Below, one piece after another: positions 50,879 to 60,270 of a DNA stretch of 64,000 nucleotides (within the stretch, counting starts at the first letter, position 1; each line of letters starts with the position of its first letter). The DNA lies in NCBI RefSeq assembly GCF_009600605.1, contig NZ_VWNA01000001.1, positions 3,334,501 through 3,398,500 on the forward strand, given 5' to 3'. The position numbers and the translations under genes were made by a program. The notes below the pieces were generated by a model, which ran no database searches, had not been told where the DNA came from, and saw only the letters and a list, made by a program, of their open reading frames with translations. Source of the DNA: Segnochrobactrum spirostomi. Its GTDB lineage: Bacteria > Pseudomonadota > Alphaproteobacteria > Rhizobiales > Segnochrobactraceae.

Positions 50879-52669
50879 ATGGCAGCAGAGGTGTCTTCGG
50901 GTTTGGGATCATATGGCGTTCGGCGCTTGTTGTTAGTGGCGGTGATTTGGGGGGGACAGCCCGCCCTCACCCCATCCCCCGCCCTCGCGCAGACGGCGGG
51001 GGAGGGTGTCAGCATTGCGGTCAGTATCGTGCCGCAGGGGCAGGTGACGGGGCCGGCGCCGACGACGCTCATTCTGCCGCCGCTGCCCGATGCGCCCCAT
51101 CAGGGGAAGTCGGCCAAAGGCGACCGCACCGCACCGAAGCCGTCGGCCTCGAGCCTCGCGGCCGCGCCCGATCCGGCCCAGGCCGCGGCGATGGCGGCGG
51201 CGAAGGCTGCGCTCGCGACCGAACTCGGCCGCCGCTTCGGTGCGCTCCCGGGCTTCGCGGCGGAAGGCTATGCACCCTCGGGCGTCGCCCTGATTCCGCC
51301 GCCCGATGTCGCTGCCGGCAACGCCGCAGCCGCCGCGGCGGGGGCCGGCGGCGCACCGGGGACTCAGCCGGGCGCAGCGGGCTCGGGAGGGCCGGGGGCG
51401 GCGGCCTCAGACGCGGCGGAAGGTGGCGTGGCGCGCGTCGGATCGGGTGCGGTGCCCGGCGCCGCAGGGCCGAATGGCGCCACCGGGCTCGCCGGCCCGG
51501 TCGCCGTGCCGGCGCCGAAGCCGGGGGTGCGCACCGCCAGCCTGACGACGACCGGCCCGGACGCCGCTGCGACCGCCACGGGCCTCGGCGGCGCCGGACT
51601 TGCCGGCTCGGCCGCCACCGGCTCGGGGTCCGCTGGTGCGATCGGCGGGCCCGTCGCGCTGCCGCGGCCCGATCCGCGGCCTGCCACGACCGCGTCTGCC
51701 GCCGCCGCTGCGCCTCCCGCTGCGGACACTTCCGAGGATGCCCCGGATGCGGGCGCCACGTTCCTCGGCCTCGCCCTGCCGGCACGCAAGCCCGTGATGA
51801 CCGCGAACGCCTCGGCGACCGCCGCCGACGATGACGACGATTCCCCCGCGGATCTCGAGGGCAAGCCCGCGCCGGGGCAGCGCCTCAGCCTGCCCGAGCC
51901 GCGGCCGGAGCCGGACACGGAGGCCGCGAACCCGGTGATGCTCGCCTCGATCAACCCGAAAGGCGCGACGAGCCCGAAGGATTGGAACACGCCAAGCGTG
52001 CCGCGACCGTTGAGTTCCAAGGTGCCGCCCTATGCGGCGCCGCCCCTCGTCGAAAGTACCCTCGGGCTCGCGCCCGCCTGCGCCGCCCTGGTGCGGCGGG
52101 GGCTCGCCGAGATGAAGTTCGATCCCGATCTGCCGAAGGCCGGCGCCTGCGGCGTCACCGAGGCGACCAAGCTCAGCGCCTTCCGTGCACCGGACGGCCA
52201 TGTGGTGACCTTGGACCCGCCGGCGGAGGTGCGCTGCGAGGTCGCCGTCGCGGTGGTGAACTGGATGCGCGACGACATGTCGGGCGCCGTCGCCAAGCTC
52301 GGTGCGCCGCTCCAGAGCGTCAAGATCGCAGATTCCTATAGCTGCCGGCCGCGCAACCGGGTGCGTGGGGCGAAGCTCAGCGAGCACGCCAAGGGCGGTG
52401 CGGTCGACGTCAGCGGCTTCGTGCTGGCCGACGGGCGCACCTTCACGACCAAGGGCCACGATCTGCCGATGGCGTTCCGCGTCACCATGCGCGACACCGC
52501 CTGCGCCCGCTTCATGACGGTGCTGGGTCCGGGCTCGGATGGCTATCATGAGAACCACATCCATGTGGACCTCGAGCACCGGACCCGTGTCTCGACCTAC
52601 TGCCATTGGGTGATCGACGACGCGCCGGTCGCGCTGCGCGGCACCAAGGTGCGCCGCGTCCGTCTCTGA
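50879..52669 (+). CDS. Extensin-like family protein, secreted
   Basis: 596 aa from ATG 50879, where no clear ribosome-binding site is seen, so the start is provisional. A signal-like segment (RRLLLVAVIW, then ALTPSPALAQ) is followed by about 340 residues of Ala/Gly/Pro-rich low-complexity linker. The C-terminal extensin-like domain is at about 390-590. It contains LSEHAKGGAVDVSGF and YHENHIHVDLEHR, the metal-binding His/Asp pattern shared with D-Ala-D-Ala peptidase-like folds, plus paired cysteines. The family is periplasmic or envelope-associated and may act on cell wall. Function in detail is unknown. Confidence 0.8.
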   Translation: MAAEVSSGLGSYGVRRLLLVAVIWGGQPALTPSPALAQTAGEGVSIAVSIVPQGQVTGPAPTTLILPPLPDAPHQGKSAKGDRTAPKPSASSLAAAPDPAQAAAMAAAKAALATELGRRFGALPGFAAEGYAPSGVALIPPPDVAAGNAAAAAAGAGGAPGTQPGAAGSGGPGAAASDAAEGGVARVGSGAVPGAAGPNGATGLAGPVAVPAPKPGVRTASLTTTGPDAAATATGLGGAGLAGSAATGSGSAGAIGGPVALPRPDPRPATTASAAAAAPPAADTSEDAPDAGATFLGLALPARKPVMTANASATAADDDDDSPADLEGKPAPGQRLSLPEPRPEPDTEAANPVMLASINPKGATSPKDWNTPSVPRPLSSKVPPYAAPPLVESTLGLAPACAALVRRGLAEMKFDPDLPKAGACGVTEATKLSAFRAPDGHVVTLDPPAEVRCEVAVAVVNWMRDDMSGAVAKLGAPLQSVKIADSYSCRPRNRVRGAKLSEHAKGGAVDVSGFVLADGRTFTTKGHDLPMAFRVTMRDTACARFMTVLGPGSDGYHENHIHVDLEHRTRVSTYCHWVIDDAPVALRGTKVRRVRL

Positions 52670-52773
52670 GCAAAGCGGGGGCGCCCCGGCTTCAGCAGCC
52701 GAAGACCGCACACGGACCGATGGCCCGTCCGCCCCGGAAGGGGCGCGAAGGCCCTCGGCCCCTGCATCGGGCC

Positions 52774-53604
52774 TCAGTGGGCGCGTTCGGCCTTGTCGAG
52801 CGCGGCGGTGGTGTCGCCGGACAGATCGGCGGCGAGGAAGGCGGCCGTCTCGGGGATCGCGACGCGGAAATCGTCGATGTGTTCGAGCGCGACCGTCAGC
52901 CCCTCGGCGGTGCAATCGAGCACATGGCCGCCGTGCTTGCGGTCGTCGCTGATGAAGTGGAGATGCCAGCCCGGAATGCCGAATCCCTTGGCGAAAGCGG
53001 GCGTCCAGAAGCCGAGCAGGGTGCCGTCGATGTCGGTGTGGGTGAACTCGGCCTGATGGCCGGTCGCCTCGACAAGGGATTCGTGCGCGTCGGCCTTGCA
53101 GGCGATGCGGACATGCAGGCGCGCGAAGCGGCCGCGGATGAGCGCGGCGAAGAAGAGATTGTCCGTGCCGCGCCGGGCGTCGAGATCCGCGGTGAGAGCC
53201 TTGAAGGACGCGAAGGGCGGCAGCGCCGCCGTCGCGTCCGGCGAGAAGTGGGTGACGATCGCGAAGGGCACCTGCTCACGGTCGTCGGGGATGCGGATCG
53301 TGCCGTCGCTGCGCATCTGGTAGACCTCGCCATCGAGCACGATCATCTCCCCGTCGAGGTCGATGAAGGTGCCGAGGCCGAAATCACCGTGCTCGCGCAG
53401 CGTACCCACCGAGACGACGCCGCCGAACACGCCCTCGACGAGGGCGCCGGAGGTCGAGACCTGGAACAGGGTTCCGTGCTCGACCTGAAGGCTGTCGGCG
53501 AGGGCGCGGGAGACGAGGTGGGACACGCTTTCCCCCGTCTCCTCGGATTTGCGCTGGAGCGCGGTCCACAGCGATTGGGAAATCTCGCAAGTCAGGGTCG
53601 GCAT
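52774..53604 (-). CDS. alsD: Acetolactate decarboxylase with N-terminal RHH-like segment
   Basis: 276 aa. Residues from about 45 onward match AlsD/BudA (TLFQVSTSGALVEGVF, EHGDFGLGTF). Zinc is bound by H214, H216 (WHLHFISDD) and H227. It decarboxylates acetolactate to acetoin. Residues 1-38 (TCEISQSLWTALQRKSEETG, then VSHLVSRALADSL) look like a CopG-type ribbon-helix-helix, absent from classical BudA. The gene follows alsS by 35 bases. Together they send pyruvate to acetoin, limiting acidification. Whether the RHH part binds DNA is open. Confidence 0.9.
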   Translation of the reverse strand: MPTLTCEISQSLWTALQRKSEETGESVSHLVSRALADSLQVEHGTLFQVSTSGALVEGVFGGVVSVGTLREHGDFGLGTFIDLDGEMIVLDGEVYQMRSDGTIRIPDDREQVPFAIVTHFSPDATAALPPFASFKALTADLDARRGTDNLFFAALIRGRFARLHVRIACKADAHESLVEATGHQAEFTHTDIDGTLLGFWTPAFAKGFGIPGWHLHFISDDRKHGGHVLDCTAEGLTVALEHIDDFRVAIPETAAFLAADLSGDTTAALDKAERAH

Positions 53605-53639
53605 GATCCGGTCTCCGCAGGCGCGTCCGCGCCCTCCGT

Positions 53640-55295
53640 TCAGGCGATGACGCCCTGGTGCATGGCGCGGCCGAGGTCGGCGTTGAAGCGGTAATCGACG
53701 GGGATGTCGATCAGCACCGGGCCGGGGGTTTCCATCGCGCGGCGCAGCGTCGGCAGGAACTCGTCGGCGCTGCGGACGGCGAAGCCGGTGGCACCGAAGG
53801 CTTCGGCATATTTCACGGTGTCGACGGGGCCGAAATCCACGCCGGCGGTCTCGCCGTATTTCAGGCCCTCCTGGAAGGCGACCATGTTGTAGGTGCCGTC
53901 CCGCCAGATCATGTGGACGAAGTTGCACTTGAGGCGCACGGCGGTCTCGAGCTCCTGGGCGGAGAACAGGAAGCCGCCGTCTCCGGAGACGGAGAGCACC
54001 TTGTCGTTCGGCCGGGCCAGGCACGCCGCGATCGCCCAAGGGAGGCCGACGCCGAGCGTCTGCTGACCGTTCGAGACGAGGATCTGCTCGGGTCGGAAGG
54101 AATAAAGATAGCGCGAGTGCCAGATGTAGAACGAGCCCATGTCGAGGGCGAGCGTGACGTCGTCCGAGAGGACCGTCTGCAGGTCGGCGATGATGCGCAG
54201 CGGATGCAGCGGCGTGCCGCCGTGGCCGGCGCCGCGGGCGCGAACCTCCTCGAGCTCTTGGCGGGCTTGGCGAAGCGCCGGGTGGGCATCGCGCCGCAAC
54301 TGGGGCGGCAGGGCGGCCGAGAGGGCGGCGATCGTCGCGGCGATGTCGCCCTGGAGCTCGATCGTCGGGCGATAATCCCGGTCGATCGACGCGAGGACGT
54401 GGTCGATGTGGACGATCGGCCGGGTCTTGCCGGCATTCCACAAGTCCGGATCGTACTCGATCGGGTTGTAGCCGACGGTGATGACGAGGTCGGCGGCGTC
54501 GAGCACGACGTCGGACGGCTGGTTGTGGAACAGGCCGATGCGGCCCGCGAAGCAATCGAGCAGTGCACGGGGAACCACGCCGGCGCCCTGATAGGTGCAC
54601 ACGGTCGGGATCGGATGGGCGGCGAGGAGGGTGCGCACCGCGCTTGCGTTCGCCGGGCGGCTCGCATCCATGCCGAGGACGAGAACCGGAAGCTGGGCCT
54701 TGGCGATCAGCGCGGCTGCGGCGGCGACGGCTTCGGCGGGCGCGGGCCCAAAGGTCGGCACGCCGACCGGCGTCAGCACCACGTCCGAGGCCGGGCCGTT
54801 CATCACGTCGGTCGGCAGGCTGACATAGGCGGCACCGCGGCGGCCCGATTCGGCGGCACGGAAGGCGTTGGCGACCACCTCGCCGATCACCTCCTGGGTC
54901 TCGACCTCCGCCGAATAGCGGGTGACGGGGCGGAACAGGCTGACCGAATCGAGGCTCTGGTGGGTCTGCTTCAGAAGTTCGTGGCGCGGTACGGTGCCGG
55001 CGAAGCCGACGACCGGCATGCCTTCGGAGTTGGCGGTGGCGAAGCCGGTGACGAGGTTGGTCGCGCCCGGTCCGGAGGTGACCAGGCAGACCCCGGCTTT
55101 GCCGGTCATCTTGCCGATCCCGGCGGCGATGAAGGCGGCATTCTGCTCATGGCGGCAGACCACCGTCTCGATGGCGGAGCCCTTCAGGCATTCGAACACG
55201 CGGTCGATCTTTGCGCCGGGCACACCGAAGACGTGACGCACGCCTTGCGCCTTCAGATTCCGGACGAGGACGTCGGCCCCCACAATATCGCTCAT
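53640..55295 (-). CDS. alsS: Catabolic acetolactate synthase
   Basis: 551 aa from ATG 55295 (GGAG, 6 bases before it); ATG 55307 lacks spacing. A ThDP-dependent synthase: catalytic E50 in RHEQNAAF, VTSGPGATNL, and the ThDP/Mg motif GDGGF in the C-terminal third. It condenses two pyruvates to acetolactate. Being paired with alsD and lacking a regulatory small subunit nearby, it is the catabolic form and not IlvB. The region upstream carries repeats that could bind an AlsR-like activator. Confidence 0.9.
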   Translation of the reverse strand: MSDIVGADVLVRNLKAQGVRHVFGVPGAKIDRVFECLKGSAIETVVCRHEQNAAFIAAGIGKMTGKAGVCLVTSGPGATNLVTGFATANSEGMPVVGFAGTVPRHELLKQTHQSLDSVSLFRPVTRYSAEVETQEVIGEVVANAFRAAESGRRGAAYVSLPTDVMNGPASDVVLTPVGVPTFGPAPAEAVAAAAALIAKAQLPVLVLGMDASRPANASAVRTLLAAHPIPTVCTYQGAGVVPRALLDCFAGRIGLFHNQPSDVVLDAADLVITVGYNPIEYDPDLWNAGKTRPIVHIDHVLASIDRDYRPTIELQGDIAATIAALSAALPPQLRRDAHPALRQARQELEEVRARGAGHGGTPLHPLRIIADLQTVLSDDVTLALDMGSFYIWHSRYLYSFRPEQILVSNGQQTLGVGLPWAIAACLARPNDKVLSVSGDGGFLFSAQELETAVRLKCNFVHMIWRDGTYNMVAFQEGLKYGETAGVDFGPVDTVKYAEAFGATGFAVRSADEFLPTLRRAMETPGPVLIDIPVDYRFNADLGRAMHQGVIA

Positions 55296-55365
55296 CGTCT
55301 GCTCCATGCCTGACCCGACAACAGCGCGAGCACACCGGCCATCCATAGCCTGCTTCGTCGCCCGT

Positions 55366-55392
55366 TAGCATCGCTACACTAGTGGTAGCATC
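55366..55392 (-). promoter_or_regulatory. Possible operator upstream of alsS
   Basis: A 7-base direct repeat (TAGCATC on the plus strand, 55366-55372 and 55386-55392) with a 20-base period, two helical turns. It overlaps a near-palindrome GCTACACT/AGTGGTAGC (55373-55389). It lies about 71-97 bases upstream of the alsS start, as expected for an activator site. The cognate regulator is not in the window. Confidence 0.4.
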
Positions 55393-55446
55393 TGGCAATG
55401 GCAGCTTTTTGTAGGCTCCACTTTTTGATATTCGGTCTTTTATGTA

Positions 55447-55476
55447 CCGTCTTGGTGCGTTTCCGCACCAAGACGG
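55447..55476. repeat. Perfect 13-bp inverted repeat with 4-base loop
   Basis: CCGTCTTGGTGCG / CGCACCAAGACGG around TTTC, between alsS and murI. No T-run follows on either strand, so it is unlikely to be a simple terminator. It may be an operator or a structured 5' leader of murI. Confidence 0.6.
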
Positions 55477-55566
55477 ATGGAACGCGTCACGATGAGGGGG
55501 CGCCCTTCGGGGGATCGGCTGCCGTTCGGCGTGACGCGCGGGCGGTAACGCGCTATCGCTTCGGTC

Positions 55567-56493
55567 ATGTCCGCCCCGTCGCCCCGAAAAGATCCGATCG
55601 TCCTCGTCTTCGATTCCGGCATCGGCGGTCTGTCCGTGCAGGGCGAGATCGCCGCCCGGCTGCCTGAGGCCGAGACTGTGTTCGTCGCCGACGATGCCGG
55701 ATTCCCCTACGGCGCCTGGGACGAGGCGGCGCTGACGGCCCGCGTCGCGGCCTTGATGATCCGCCTCGTCGCGGCGATCACGCCCGACATCGTCGTCATC
55801 GCCTGCAACACAGCCTCGACCTTGGTGCTGCCGACCCTGCGGGCCGCGCTCGCGGTGCCGGTCGTCGGCACCGTACCGGCGATCAAGCCGGCGGCGGAGC
55901 GCACCAAGAGCGGCCTCGTGAGCGTGCTCGCGACGCCTGGGACCGTCGCCCGGGATTATACCCGTGCCCTGATCGAGAAACACGCCCACGGCGTGGAGGT
56001 GACGCTTGTCGGCTCGCGCCGGCTCGCGGCGCTCGCGGAGGCGCGCCTGCGCGGTCTTGGCATCGACGAGGCGGCGATCGCCGAGGAAATCGCGCCCTGC
56101 TTCGTCGAGCACGACCGCCGCCGGACCGACGCGGTCGTGCTCGCCTGCACGCATTATCCCTTCCTTGCCGACGTCTTCGCCCGGCTCGCTCCGTGGCCGG
56201 TGACGTGGATCGACCCGTCGCCGGCGATCGCCCGGCGCACCGTCGAGGTGCTCGGGCTCGCCCCGGCGTCGCCCGCCGTCGCCGATCCCATTGCAGAGGG
56301 CTTGCGGCCCGGCCGGGCGATCTTCACCTCCGGCCACCGTCCGGAGCCTGCGCTCGAAATGGCCCTGGCGCGCCGCCATCTGGCTTGGGACGAGGGGCAG
56401 ACCTTGGGCGGAGCCTTCGCCGCGGCCGTAGCCCACGACCCCCTGCGCACCGAGCGCGCCTTTGCCCTTGCGCCGGGCGGCCGATTGCTGTAG
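55567..56493 (+). CDS. murI: Glutamate racemase
   Basis: 308 aa, slightly longer than usual (about 270). The two catalytic cysteines are in place: C80 in IACNTAST and C194 in [10 protein letters not shown], plus D16 in [10 protein letters not shown]. It interconverts L- and D-glutamate to supply D-Glu for peptidoglycan, in the cytoplasm. It is divergent from alsS. The rpsD gene follows 167 bases downstream on the same strand. No ligand or regulatory element is visible beyond the inverted repeat upstream. Confidence 0.94.
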   Translation: MSAPSPRKDPIVLVFDSGIGGLSVQGEIAARLPEAETVFVADDAGFPYGAWDEAALTARVAALMIRLVAAITPDIVVIACNTASTLVLPTLRAALAVPVVGTVPAIKPAAERTKSGLVSVLATPGTVARDYTRALIEKHAHGVEVTLVGSRRLAALAEARLRGLGIDEAAIAEEIAPCFVEHDRRRTDAVVLACTHYPFLADVFARLAPWPVTWIDPSPAIARRTVEVLGLAPASPAVADPIAEGLRPGRAIFTSGHRPEPALEMALARRHLAWDEGQTLGGAFAAAVAHDPLRTERAFALAPGGRLL

Positions 56494-56660
56494 CACGCCG
56501 CGATCCGGTTTCCACGCGGCTGTCGCTGCGGGGAAGGCCGTTGACGCACCCGTGGAACCCCGAGCGAAGCGCTTTTGCCGGGGACCTGTCGGCCGAACCG
56601 CTTGCCGGTTCGCGCAGAGGAGGGCGCGTTTCCAGCGAAGCTCTTATTTGGAAACTGCGA

Positions 56661-57278
56661 ATGTCCAAGCGCCATAGCGCCAAGCACAAGATCGATCGCC
56701 GTCTTGGCGAGAATATCTGGGGTCGTCCGAAGAGCCCCGTGAACCGCCGTGAATACGGCCCCGGCCAGCACGGCCAGCGCCGCAAGGGCAAGCTCTCCGA
56801 CTTCGGCGTGCAGCTGCGCGCCAAGCAGAAGCTCAAGGGCTATTACGGCAACATCTCCGAGAAGCAGTTCTATGCGGTCTACGAGGAAGCCTCGCGCCAG
56901 CGCGGTGACACCTCGGAGCGCCTGATCGGCCTGCTCGAGAGCCGTCTCGACGCCCTCGTCTATCGCGCCAAGTTCGTGCCGACCGTGTTCGCCGCCCGTC
57001 AGTTCGTGAGCCACGGCCACGTCAAGGTGAACGGCAAGCGCGTCAACATCGGCTCCTACCGCGTCCGTCCGGGCGACGTCGTCGAGGTTCGTGAGAAGTC
57101 GCGCGAGATGGCGCTTGTGCTCGAGGCCGTGCAGTCTGGCGAGCGCGACGTGCCGGATTATCTCGAGGTCGATCAGAACAAGCTGACCGCCAAGTTCGTC
57201 CGCGTTCCGGCCCTCGGCGATGTGCCGTACCCGGTGCAGATGGAGCCGAACCTGGTCGTCGAGTTCTACTCGCGCTGA
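56661..57278 (+). CDS. rpsD: 30S ribosomal protein S4
   Basis: 205 aa, the full alphaproteobacterial S4 length, starting [16 protein letters not shown]. The S4 RNA-binding domain lies at about 94-155 ([32 protein letters not shown]). It initiates 30S assembly on 16S rRNA and acts in translational fidelity. As common in this group, it stands alone and not in the alpha operon. ATG 56661 gives the family N-terminus; the frame is open further upstream. A strong terminator follows 21 bases after the stop. Confidence 0.97.
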   Translation: MSKRHSAKHKIDRRLGENIWGRPKSPVNRREYGPGQHGQRRKGKLSDFGVQLRAKQKLKGYYGNISEKQFYAVYEEASRQRGDTSERLIGLLESRLDALVYRAKFVPTVFAARQFVSHGHVKVNGKRVNIGSYRVRPGDVVEVREKSREMALVLEAVQSGERDVPDYLEVDQNKLTAKFVRVPALGDVPYPVQMEPNLVVEFYSR

Positions 57279-57299
57279 TCGGTTCGATCGTTCGAATGG

Positions 57300-57333
57300 A
57301 AAAGGCCGCCGGGGTCCCCCTCGGCGGCCTTTT
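57300..57333 (+). terminator. Strong intrinsic terminator after rpsD
   Basis: Perfect 12-bp stem AAAAGGCCGCCG / CGGCGGCCTTTT with a 10-base loop. It ends in a T-run and isolates rpsD from the hydrolase gene. Confidence 0.9.
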
Positions 57334-57408
57334 CGTTTCCCGACCTTCCGTTCTCCCCGATGCCTGGGCTAAGCAGACGTCGGCTGGGAGCACGGGAGAG
57401 GGAACACG

Positions 57409-58389
57409 ATGCGGCTTCGCAATTTCTGGCTCGCGGCGGTGTTGAGTTGCACCACGAGCCTCGCCCACGCCGCCGGCCTCAAGGTCTTTCAGATTCCTGC
57501 GGACGCCGAAGGCCCGGCTATCAAGGTCGCCGAATGGTCGCCCTGCGCCGTGCCGGCGGGGACCGTGACCCTCGGCCCGTTCGCGCTTCCCGCGGTGCGC
57601 GATTGCCCGGTCGCGGGCGACAAACTGCCGCTCATCGTCGTCTCCCACGGGTTCGGCGGCACCAGCCTCGTGCATCACGACACCGCCGAGGTGCTCGCCG
57701 ATGCGGGCTTCATCGTGGTCGCCCTCAATCATCCGGACGACACCGCTTCGAATCCCGACAAGGAGCGTTCGCTCGCTGCGCTGGCGAGCCGGCCGACCGA
57801 CATCAAGCGGCTGATCGATTACATGCTGCACAAGGCCCCCGACGCGGCCAAGATCGATCCCGAGCGCATCGGCTTCTTCGGCTTTTCACGGGGCGGCTAT
57901 ACCGGTCTTGGGCTCGCCGGCGCGTCGCCGGACCTGCCGGCGCTCAAGGCGCGCTGCGGCGACCCGACCGGGGCACAGTGCGGGCGGATCGACCCTTCGT
58001 GGGCGCCGCCGGCGCCGTCCCTCCACGAGCCCCGCATCAAGGCCTACGTGATCGCCGATCCGCTGAGCAGCGTCTTCCCGACCAAGGAGACCTTGCAGGG
58101 CGTCTCGGCGCCGATCGCTCTCTGGGGATCTGAATTCGGCGGCGACGGTGTCGCGCCTGCGGATGTCGCCCGGGTCGCCGCCGATCTGCCGGGGCACCCC
58201 GCGCTCCACGTCGTACCCGGGGCGAACCATTTCGCATTCCTGACGGTCTGCCCGCCGGAGCTCGCCAAGGCGGCGCCGGAGATCTGCGCCGATCCGCCGG
58301 GCTTCGACCGCGCCGCGTTCCACAAGGCCTTCGACGCCGAGGTGGTCGCCTTCTTCAAGACGCAACTTGCGCCGAAGCCGGCCGACTGA
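57409..58389 (+). CDS. Secreted alpha/beta hydrolase (dienelactone hydrolase / PAF-acetylhydrolase-like)
   Basis: 326 aa with a Sec signal peptide (FWLAAVLSCTTSLAHA, cleavage near 21). The fold starts LPLIVVSHGFGG. The nucleophile elbow GFSRGG carries Ser160, and a late His sits in PGANHFAF; an Asp before it could complete the triad. Four cysteines suggest disulfides, in keeping with export. Relatives are annotated as dienelactone hydrolases or platelet-activating-factor acetylhydrolase-like esterases, so the substrate is unknown. The ATG follows GGGAGAGGGAACACG. It has its own transcript after the rpsD terminator. Confidence 0.85.
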   Translation: MRLRNFWLAAVLSCTTSLAHAAGLKVFQIPADAEGPAIKVAEWSPCAVPAGTVTLGPFALPAVRDCPVAGDKLPLIVVSHGFGGTSLVHHDTAEVLADAGFIVVALNHPDDTASNPDKERSLAALASRPTDIKRLIDYMLHKAPDAAKIDPERIGFFGFSRGGYTGLGLAGASPDLPALKARCGDPTGAQCGRIDPSWAPPAPSLHEPRIKAYVIADPLSSVFPTKETLQGVSAPIALWGSEFGGDGVAPADVARVAADLPGHPALHVVPGANHFAFLTVCPPELAKAAPEICADPPGFDRAAFHKAFDAEVVAFFKTQLAPKPAD

Positions 58390-58416
58390 CCGGGCTAGGT
58401 GCTGTGTGCCCGGCGT

Positions 58417-59676
58417 TCACCGCGCAGGGCGGGCCTTCTCCATCTCGTCCCGGGCCGTGATCGCGTCGCGGGCGCTGTCGAGGGCGTAGAGCCCCAACGC
58501 AAGGAGGCCGGCGCCGAAGCCGACCTCGGCGGTGAGCCGCCAGCCGCCGGTCGCGAAGGTGTAGCTCGCGAGCGCCGAGCCGATCGCGCCGCCGGTGAAG
58601 AACAGCGCCATGAAGATGCCGTTGAGGCGCCCGCGCATGTGGGCGCCGATGGAGAATAGGGCGCGTTGGCTCGGGATCAGGTGGCCGGAAATCCCCATGT
58701 CGATCAGAACCGCCGCCGCGCCGAGCAGCACCACGGACCCGGCGTGGGCGGCGTAGAGCGCCAGCGGGAAGGCGAGGGCGACCGCGGCGATCGAGGCGAT
58801 CGAGATCGCGTTGCTCCAGCCGCGGTCGGCGGCGCGGCCGGCGAACGGCGCGGCGATGGCGCCGGCCGCCCCGACGAGGGCGAACAGGCCGATGCCGCCC
58901 TGGCCAAGCCCGAAGGCGGGGCTCGCGAGGAGCAGCGGCACCGCGGTCCAGAACAGGCTGAAGCAGCCGAACAGCAGCGAATGATAGCGGGCGCGGCGGC
59001 GCAGCACGCGGGTGTCGCGCAAGGTCGGCCACAGCGATTTCAGGACGCGGGCATAGCTCGTGCCCGGATGCGGCGCGCGGCGGCGCAGCGTGACGGCGAG
59101 CAGGCCCCACAAAGCCGCGAGCGCGACCGCCGCGCACAGGAACACGGCGCGCCAGCCCGCCGCGGCGGCGACGAAACTCGCCATCGGCCGCGCCAGCATG
59201 ATGCCGAACATGAGCCCGCTCATGACGTTGCCGACGACGCGGCCGCGGGTCGCCTCGGGGGCGAAATGCGCCGCATAGGGCACGATCGTCTGCACCGCGA
59301 CCGAGGTGACGCCGACGAGGGCGGCGGCGAACAGGAAGATGTGGGCGGTCGGCGCGACGGCGAGCGCCGAAACGGCCACCACGCTGAGCGCGAGGAGGGT
59401 GAGGATCAGCCGCTTGTTCTCGACGATGTCGCCGAGCGGCACGACGAACAGGAGCCCGAGGCCGTAGCCGATCTGGGTCAGGGTGACGATCAGGCCGGCC
59501 TGTTCGTCGCTGACGTGGAGCGCCGCGCTGATCGGGGCGATCAGCGGCTGGGAATAATAGAGGTTGGAGGCGATCAGCCCGCAGGCGAGCGCCAGGACGA
59601 AGGTGAGCCCACCGGAAATGGGATGCGGCGCCTCCGGGCCGGACGGGGCCGCGGATGCGTTCTGAACGCCTGTCAT
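58417..59676 (-). CDS. MFS transporter
   Basis: 419 aa with about 12 predicted membrane helices (first from residue 22). The loop after helix 2 reads VVPLGDIVENKRLI, the usual MFS motif A region, and APEATRGRVVGNVMSG follows in the fourth-to-fifth helix region. It is a proton-driven drug or metabolite exporter of the YnfM/sugar-efflux type. No specificity can be read. It converges on the hydrolase gene, and a perfect palindrome upstream (59791-59810) might bind a regulator. Confidence 0.9.
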   Translation of the reverse strand: MTGVQNASAAPSGPEAPHPISGGLTFVLALACGLIASNLYYSQPLIAPISAALHVSDEQAGLIVTLTQIGYGLGLLFVVPLGDIVENKRLILTLLALSVVAVSALAVAPTAHIFLFAAALVGVTSVAVQTIVPYAAHFAPEATRGRVVGNVMSGLMFGIMLARPMASFVAAAAGWRAVFLCAAVALAALWGLLAVTLRRRAPHPGTSYARVLKSLWPTLRDTRVLRRRARYHSLLFGCFSLFWTAVPLLLASPAFGLGQGGIGLFALVGAAGAIAAPFAGRAADRGWSNAISIASIAAVALAFPLALYAAHAGSVVLLGAAAVLIDMGISGHLIPSQRALFSIGAHMRGRLNGIFMALFFTGGAIGSALASYTFATGGWRLTAEVGFGAGLLALGLYALDSARDAITARDEMEKARPAR

Positions 59677-59790
59677 GTCATGTCTCGCGTGCGCTTCGAC
59701 GGGGGGAGGCCGTCGCCAGCGCGTCCGAGGGATCGAACCAGATCGATGGAGGCATATCTGCGCGCCAGCGGCCGTTCAAGCCAGAGGCGC

Positions 59791-59810
59791 GGCCGTCACG
59801 CTTGCGTGAC
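59791..59810. promoter_or_regulatory. Perfect palindrome upstream of the MFS gene
   Basis: CCGTCACG-CTTG-CGTGACGG, an 8-bp perfect inverted repeat 115 bases upstream of the MFS start. It could be an operator for an unseen dimeric repressor; it has no T-run. Confidence 0.35.
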
Positions 59811-59848
59811 GGTGGTCGGCGCCGCCACGGGCGGCCGCCAAATGGAGA

Positions 59849-59879
59849 CGCCCTGCGGGCCGGTCGGCCGCGCAGGGCG
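59849..59879 (-). terminator. Hairpin after grxD
   Basis: 9-bp stem CGCCCTGCG / CGCAGGGCG with a GC-rich 13-base loop, 27 bases past the grxD stop. The minus strand continues TCTCCATTT, so a weak intrinsic terminator is likely. Confidence 0.55.
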
Positions 59880-59905
59880 CTGAAACGGTCGGGAGGCGAG
59901 GCGCG

Positions 59906-60241
<336 letters not shown>

Positions 60242-60270
60242 GTCGCGAAATCCTTGATGCCGCCGGCCGC

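Noticed and set aside
50665-51834. 389-codon plus-strand frame starting in the AT-rich gap
   Set aside because: It runs out of phase over the extensin-like gene and is Arg/Gly/Ala-rich with no domain. A 65-codon frame at 50739 is equally unsupported.
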